Assembly (NCBI RefSeq): GCF_000369805.1
Contig: NZ_KB850224.1
Coordinates: forward strand, 1,854,262 to 1,918,261
Length of the DNA stretch: 64,000 bases
Direction: 5' to 3'
From: Acinetobacter sp. NIPH 2100
Lineage (GTDB): Bacteria > Pseudomonadota > Gammaproteobacteria > Pseudomonadales > Moraxellaceae
How positions within the stretch are numbered: position 1 is the stretch's first letter; each line of letters starts with the position of its first letter. The notes under the pieces were generated by a model that had not been told where the DNA came from, ran no database searches, and was given only the letters and a program-made list of their open reading frames with translations. The translations under genes and the position numbers were made by a program. Below, one piece after another: positions 60,963 through 64,000 of the stretch.

Positions 60963-63083
60963 TTAGAAGCTTACATTCCATGACAACTGAGCTGTGCGTG
61001 GTGTCCCAAGGAATAAATAATCATCCCCGAAGAAGCTTCCAACATCGCGCCAATATTTCTTATTAAATACATTGTCAATGTTAAATCGGAGGGTATTGTC
61101 ATAGCCATAGGCTCGGAAATTATAAGCCGTACCTACATTAAACAAGGTATAGCCTGATACTTTCACACTCCCTGTTCGATTGGCATATTTACTGCTGCTG
61201 TATTGCATGCCCGCCAGTAAACGTAATCCATCTACTTGTGGTAATTGATAAGACACAGAGTTCGCGATGCGTATGCTAGGGACATTTTGCGTTTGATGGC
61301 CTTGATATTCGTTTGCCTGAATGTCTTTTAAACGTGAACGTGTAAGTGCTAGAGAAGATGTGATATCCAGATTTTGTCCTAAACGGCCTTGCACACCAAG
61401 TTCCAAGCCAAGATTCTGTTGTTTGCCATCAGTAACATAGTCACTATCCGTATTGGTATATTGGTTATCTTGCTTTAACTCAAATAAAGAAGCAGTCAAT
61501 AGTAAGGCTTGCCACTGTTGCTTAATACCGATCTCATATTGGGTTGAGTGTTTAGGTGCCAATGTTGCAAATGCATTATTGGCGTACCACGGTGCTTGTC
61601 CACCATCACTTAAACCTTTTGCATATGAAGCATAAAGATGAGTGTCCTGCCATGGCTGATACATCAAGGCAAATTGTGGTAAGAACCGATTGAAATTGGT
61701 ATCTCTAATTTTATTACCTGTTGCATCATAGGCATCTTCATTTAAATGAAGTAGTTTTCCACCAGCGATAACTGACCATTCTTGATTCAAATCAATTTGG
61801 TCGAGCAAATTTAGAGCTGTTTGTTGACTCTTAAATGATTTGTAATGATTGCCTAAGGTTTTTCCACTTGGCGTAAATGGATCAGGGTCCTGATAAATAT
61901 TTCCTGTACCGACCCATTCATTTAACGCATCGTATTGCGCATGACGCTTATAGCTTTGCGATAGTTCTAAGCTAAGCTTATGTTGCCAAGTTCCTGTATT
62001 AAATTTGCCATTTAGCCCAGCTTTAAACTGATTGGTTAAATAGCTATCATCAGGACTGCGGAAATCATAAATATCATAGTTTCCGTTTTGGTCGAAGGTG
62101 TATGCAAATGATGAGTAATCATCAACTACAACCCGACTTTGAGAAGCACTGAGATTAGTCGCCCAGTTATTATTGATTTGGTAGCTATATTTTAAGCCCG
62201 CATTTAGGCTTTCATTGGTGACGGGTTTGCCCCAACTTTGATAACCAAGTAATCGGTCCCAATCAATACCTGTAGGTACTGTTTTACCATCCAGTAACTG
62301 GTAACCTGGTACTGATCGTTGGCGTTGGCGCTGTGACTCGAGATCAAACTCTAGTTTTGAGCGGTCTGAAATTTTCCAATCTAAAGCTAAAGAACCAAAC
62401 AAACGTTTTCCATCTGCATGTTCAACATGCGGATGAATTTCTTCATTGGCCAGATTGATACGATAACCAAACTGCTGCTTTTCACCGAGTAAACCGCCAA
62501 GATCGGTTGCTACACGATGACCACCATGACTGTCCACTTCAAGCGTTAGTGAACGGATGTCTTTAGGACGCTTAGTGACATAGTTAATGACGCCACCTGT
62601 TGTCGACATGCCACTTTGAATGGCACTAATGCCTTTTAAAATTTCGACTTGTTCTTTGTTTTCAAGCGCAACATTTTGTTCACCCCGTAGCAAGTTACCA
62701 TTCAGCAAATAGCTTGAGCCCAAATTTAAAGCAAAGCCACGCATAACAATATTTGGATAATAACCAATTGGCGCATAACCATCGCCTGCTGCAGCATCAT
62801 TCTTAATCAGATCGGTTAAGGTTTTAGCGTGTTGGTCTGCAATACGCTCTGCTGTTACGGTGCTGATAGAGGCTGGAATTTCTGCAAGCTGTTGCTGAGT
62901 AAAACCCGATAAATTTACTTTGGGTTGATAATAAATCGTGGGTAAGCTTTCAGCCGTTACAGTGATTGTTTCAAGTCTTTGTGGCTCTTCCGCATGTAAA
63001 ACCACAGGGCTTAGTCCTAGATATGAAAATGAACCAACCGCCAATAATGCTTTTTGTAAACGAGAAAATGGATACGTTTTCAC
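60963..63083 (-). CDS. TonB-dependent siderophore receptor
   Basis: A 706-residue outer-membrane receptor with a signal peptide (cleavage near H-A-E-E at about 31-34), a TonB box-like T-I-T-V-T-A near 39-44, a plug domain (about 60-175) including R-G-F-A-L-N, and a barrel ending W-N-V-S-F. There is no STN signalling domain. The sequence style is that of ferric-siderophore (FhuE/FpvA-like) receptors; the ligand is unknown. The RraA-family and FhuF-like genes upstream on the same strand support a siderophore-iron locus. Confidence 0.9.
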   Translation of the reverse strand: MKTYPFSRLQKALLAVGSFSYLGLSPVVLHAEEPQRLETITVTAESLPTIYYQPKVNLSGFTQQQLAEIPASISTVTAERIADQHAKTLTDLIKNDAAAGDGYAPIGYYPNIVMRGFALNLGSSYLLNGNLLRGEQNVALENKEQVEILKGISAIQSGMSTTGGVINYVTKRPKDIRSLTLEVDSHGGHRVATDLGGLLGEKQQFGYRINLANEEIHPHVEHADGKRLFGSLALDWKISDRSKLEFDLESQRQRQRSVPGYQLLDGKTVPTGIDWDRLLGYQSWGKPVTNESLNAGLKYSYQINNNWATNLSASQSRVVVDDYSSFAYTFDQNGNYDIYDFRSPDDSYLTNQFKAGLNGKFNTGTWQHKLSLELSQSYKRHAQYDALNEWVGTGNIYQDPDPFTPSGKTLGNHYKSFKSQQTALNLLDQIDLNQEWSVIAGGKLLHLNEDAYDATGNKIRDTNFNRFLPQFALMYQPWQDTHLYASYAKGLSDGGQAPWYANNAFATLAPKHSTQYEIGIKQQWQALLLTASLFELKQDNQYTNTDSDYVTDGKQQNLGLELGVQGRLGQNLDITSSLALTRSRLKDIQANEYQGHQTQNVPSIRIANSVSYQLPQVDGLRLLAGMQYSSSKYANRTGSVKVSGYTLFNVGTAYNFRAYGYDNTLRFNIDNVFNKKYWRDVGSFFGDDYLFLGTPRTAQLSWNVSF

Positions 63084-63115
63084 AATAGTTGCCTAACCCC
63101 AAAAGATAATTTTAC

Positions 63116-63134
63116 AGCCCGAATTTTACGGGCT
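63116..63134. terminator. hairpin between the RraA-family and receptor genes
   Basis: AGCCCG (63116-63121) pairs with CGGGCT (63129-63134). On the minus strand it lies between the two genes and could reduce read-through into the receptor gene. Confidence 0.5.
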
Positions 63135-63228
63135 TGAGTATTCCCAATTTTCTCAGATTGAACAAGTATTTCTACAACATATCTTCGATATTTTTAGTGG
63201 ATTCTATGCGTGTAGAAATCAGTTTGTG

Positions 63229-63852
63229 TTATCGCGTCATTTTATATTTTGACAAAAGCTCATTATATCGAATCTTATCTTGTTCTTTTTTTTCTATAAA
63301 TATCGCAGCTAGCTCGTTGGCTCTCGTGGGTTCTAAGATAAAAACTCCATTACTGTCAGCAATAACCAAATCCCCTGCCTGTACACAAACACCGCCTACA
63401 CTGATGACAGAGTTGATTTCACCTTCTAGTTTTAAAGATCGTGTTGTAAGTGGACTAATGGTTCTGGCAAAGACTGGAAAGCCTAATGTTTTAATTGAGT
63501 CGATATCTGTCACAGCACCATCAATAACAACACCTGCAAGATTTTTAATCATTGCGGCAAGAGTCCTAAGCTCTCCCCAGCATGCACGTTGATAATCTCC
63601 CGAGGTATCAATCACCAGTATATCGTCAGGTTGGCTTTGGATTAATGCTTCACGGAGAATACTTCCATCACAATGCGGGATTCGTACTGTAATCGCATTA
63701 CCAACAATATGTGGCGCTTGATTACCCATGTAATGAACATTTCTGACATGTCCAAAATCAGTAAAATGACCAATTACAGAAGTATCTATATCTTGATAAA
63801 GCTTCCTTAACACATGATCACTCCCTTCTATTCGGGGATTAATTTTAAACAT
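63229..63852 (-). CDS. RraA/HMG-aldolase-family protein
   Basis: A 207-residue protein of the RraA-like family, which includes RNase E regulators and 4-hydroxy-4-methyl-2-oxoglutarate/oxaloacetate aldolases. The core is S-G-D-Y-Q-R-A-C-W-G-E-L, then G-V-V-I-D-G-A-V-T-D-I-D. The usual R-D after G-x-V is T-D here, so the substrate-binding arginine of the aldolases is missing. The start codon overlaps the end of the FhuF-like gene by eight bases, with AAGGTG as ribosome-binding site. A role in siderophore-iron handling is suggested by context only. Confidence 0.8.
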   Translation of the reverse strand: MFKINPRIEGSDHVLRKLYQDIDTSVIGHFTDFGHVRNVHYMGNQAPHIVGNAITVRIPHCDGSILREALIQSQPDDILVIDTSGDYQRACWGELRTLAAMIKNLAGVVIDGAVTDIDSIKTLGFPVFARTISPLTTRSLKLEGEINSVISVGGVCVQAGDLVIADSNGVFILEPTRANELAAIFIEKKEQDKIRYNELLSKYKMTR

Positions 63853-64000
63853 TTTTCACCTTACGTTTTTTTATATCTGGATGCACTAAAGGACATGTTG
63901 AACAATACTCAACAGGGTCTGAGGCTTTATAATAAAAGCAGCAACTTTTCCGATACCGGACTTCTTCGCCAGTTTCTACTACTCTTATTTTCTTGAAATT
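63845..64000 (-). CDS. FhuF-like ferric-siderophore reductase, C-terminal part only
   Basis: The minus strand holds 51 sense codons from the window end to TAA at 63845-63847. They contain S-C-C-F-Y-Y followed after eleven residues by C-S-T-C-P, the C-C-x10/11-C-x2-C cluster of the 2Fe-2S site of FhuF-type ferric reductases. The rest of the gene lies outside the window. It overlaps the start of the RraA-family gene by eight bases, so the two are coupled. It should reduce iron in cytoplasmic ferric siderophores. Confidence 0.75.
   Translation of the reverse strand, partial: NFKKIRVVETGEEVRYRKSCCFYYKASDPVEYCSTCPLVHPDIKKRKVKNV

Noticed and set aside
63814..63996. 60-codon plus-strand frame at the right edge
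   Set aside because: The opposite strand encodes the start of the RraA-family gene and the cysteine motif of a FhuF-like protein, which explains the sequence better.

Overview
The window looks like chromosomal DNA of an Acinetobacter species or a close relative. It is AT-rich, gene-dense and free of insertion sequences. The protein set is typical of that genus: an rnd-ycgL pair, metZ next to ybaB-recR, a ynb-type lipid operon, a complete mdc/mad malonate operon, a haem-oxygenase locus with FecI/FecR control, and many AraC, LysR and HxlR regulators. I saw no rRNA, tRNA, CRISPR array, transposase or prophage. The species assignment rests on protein resemblance only.

Layout. 1-9,500 is an accessory-like stretch: a guanidinium exporter gene behind a guanidine-II riboswitch, a BLUF photoreceptor, a LysE exporter, small proteins, an isochorismatase-like hydrolase with an internal duplication, a divergent MoeA-like protein with an RDD membrane protein, an M28-like lipoprotein without its usual metal ligands, and an AraC regulator. 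9,500-22,450 is mostly housekeeping: a beta-hydroxyacid dehydrogenase, a PhaC-like hydrolase, metZ, ybaB, recR, rnd, ycgL, a MoxR/VWA pair, a solitary trpB, prmB and aroC. 22,500-34,999 holds a diguanylate cyclase, an UndA-like diiron enzyme, a Tat-exported phospholipase C with a small lipoprotein gene upstream, a haem-uptake locus with two Fur boxes (sigma factor, anti-sigma factor, haem oxygenase, DUF454, TonB-dependent receptor), a quinone reductase and an AraC regulator.

35,003-40,814 is a six-gene operon resembling E. coli ynbABCD with an added acyltransferase and a small membrane protein. It carries a full set of lipid-head-group steps: acyl transfer, CDP-diacylglycerol synthesis, CDP-alcohol transfer, lipid phosphatase and a hydrolase-methyltransferase. 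Directly upstream, at 40,930-40,957, is a sequence nearly identical to the gammaproteobacterial chromosomal dif site, so the window probably contains the replication terminus resolution site. A second, degenerate dif-like site lies inverted about 100 bp away.

41,184-47,380 is a redox and hydrolase cluster (HxlR regulator, Old-Yellow-Enzyme homologue, SCP2-like protein, two paralogous alpha/beta hydrolases, SDR and MDR reductases). It is followed by about 660 bp without a gene. 48,590-56,859 is malonate catabolism: mdcA-B-C-D-E-G-H-madL-madM on the minus strand with a convergent LysR gene (mdcR), and a perfect palindrome of LysR type upstream of mdcA. 57,216-64,000 carries ppk1, a DUF1826 protein, a TonB-dependent siderophore receptor, an RraA-family protein, and the C-terminal end of a FhuF-like ferric reductase that runs off the window.
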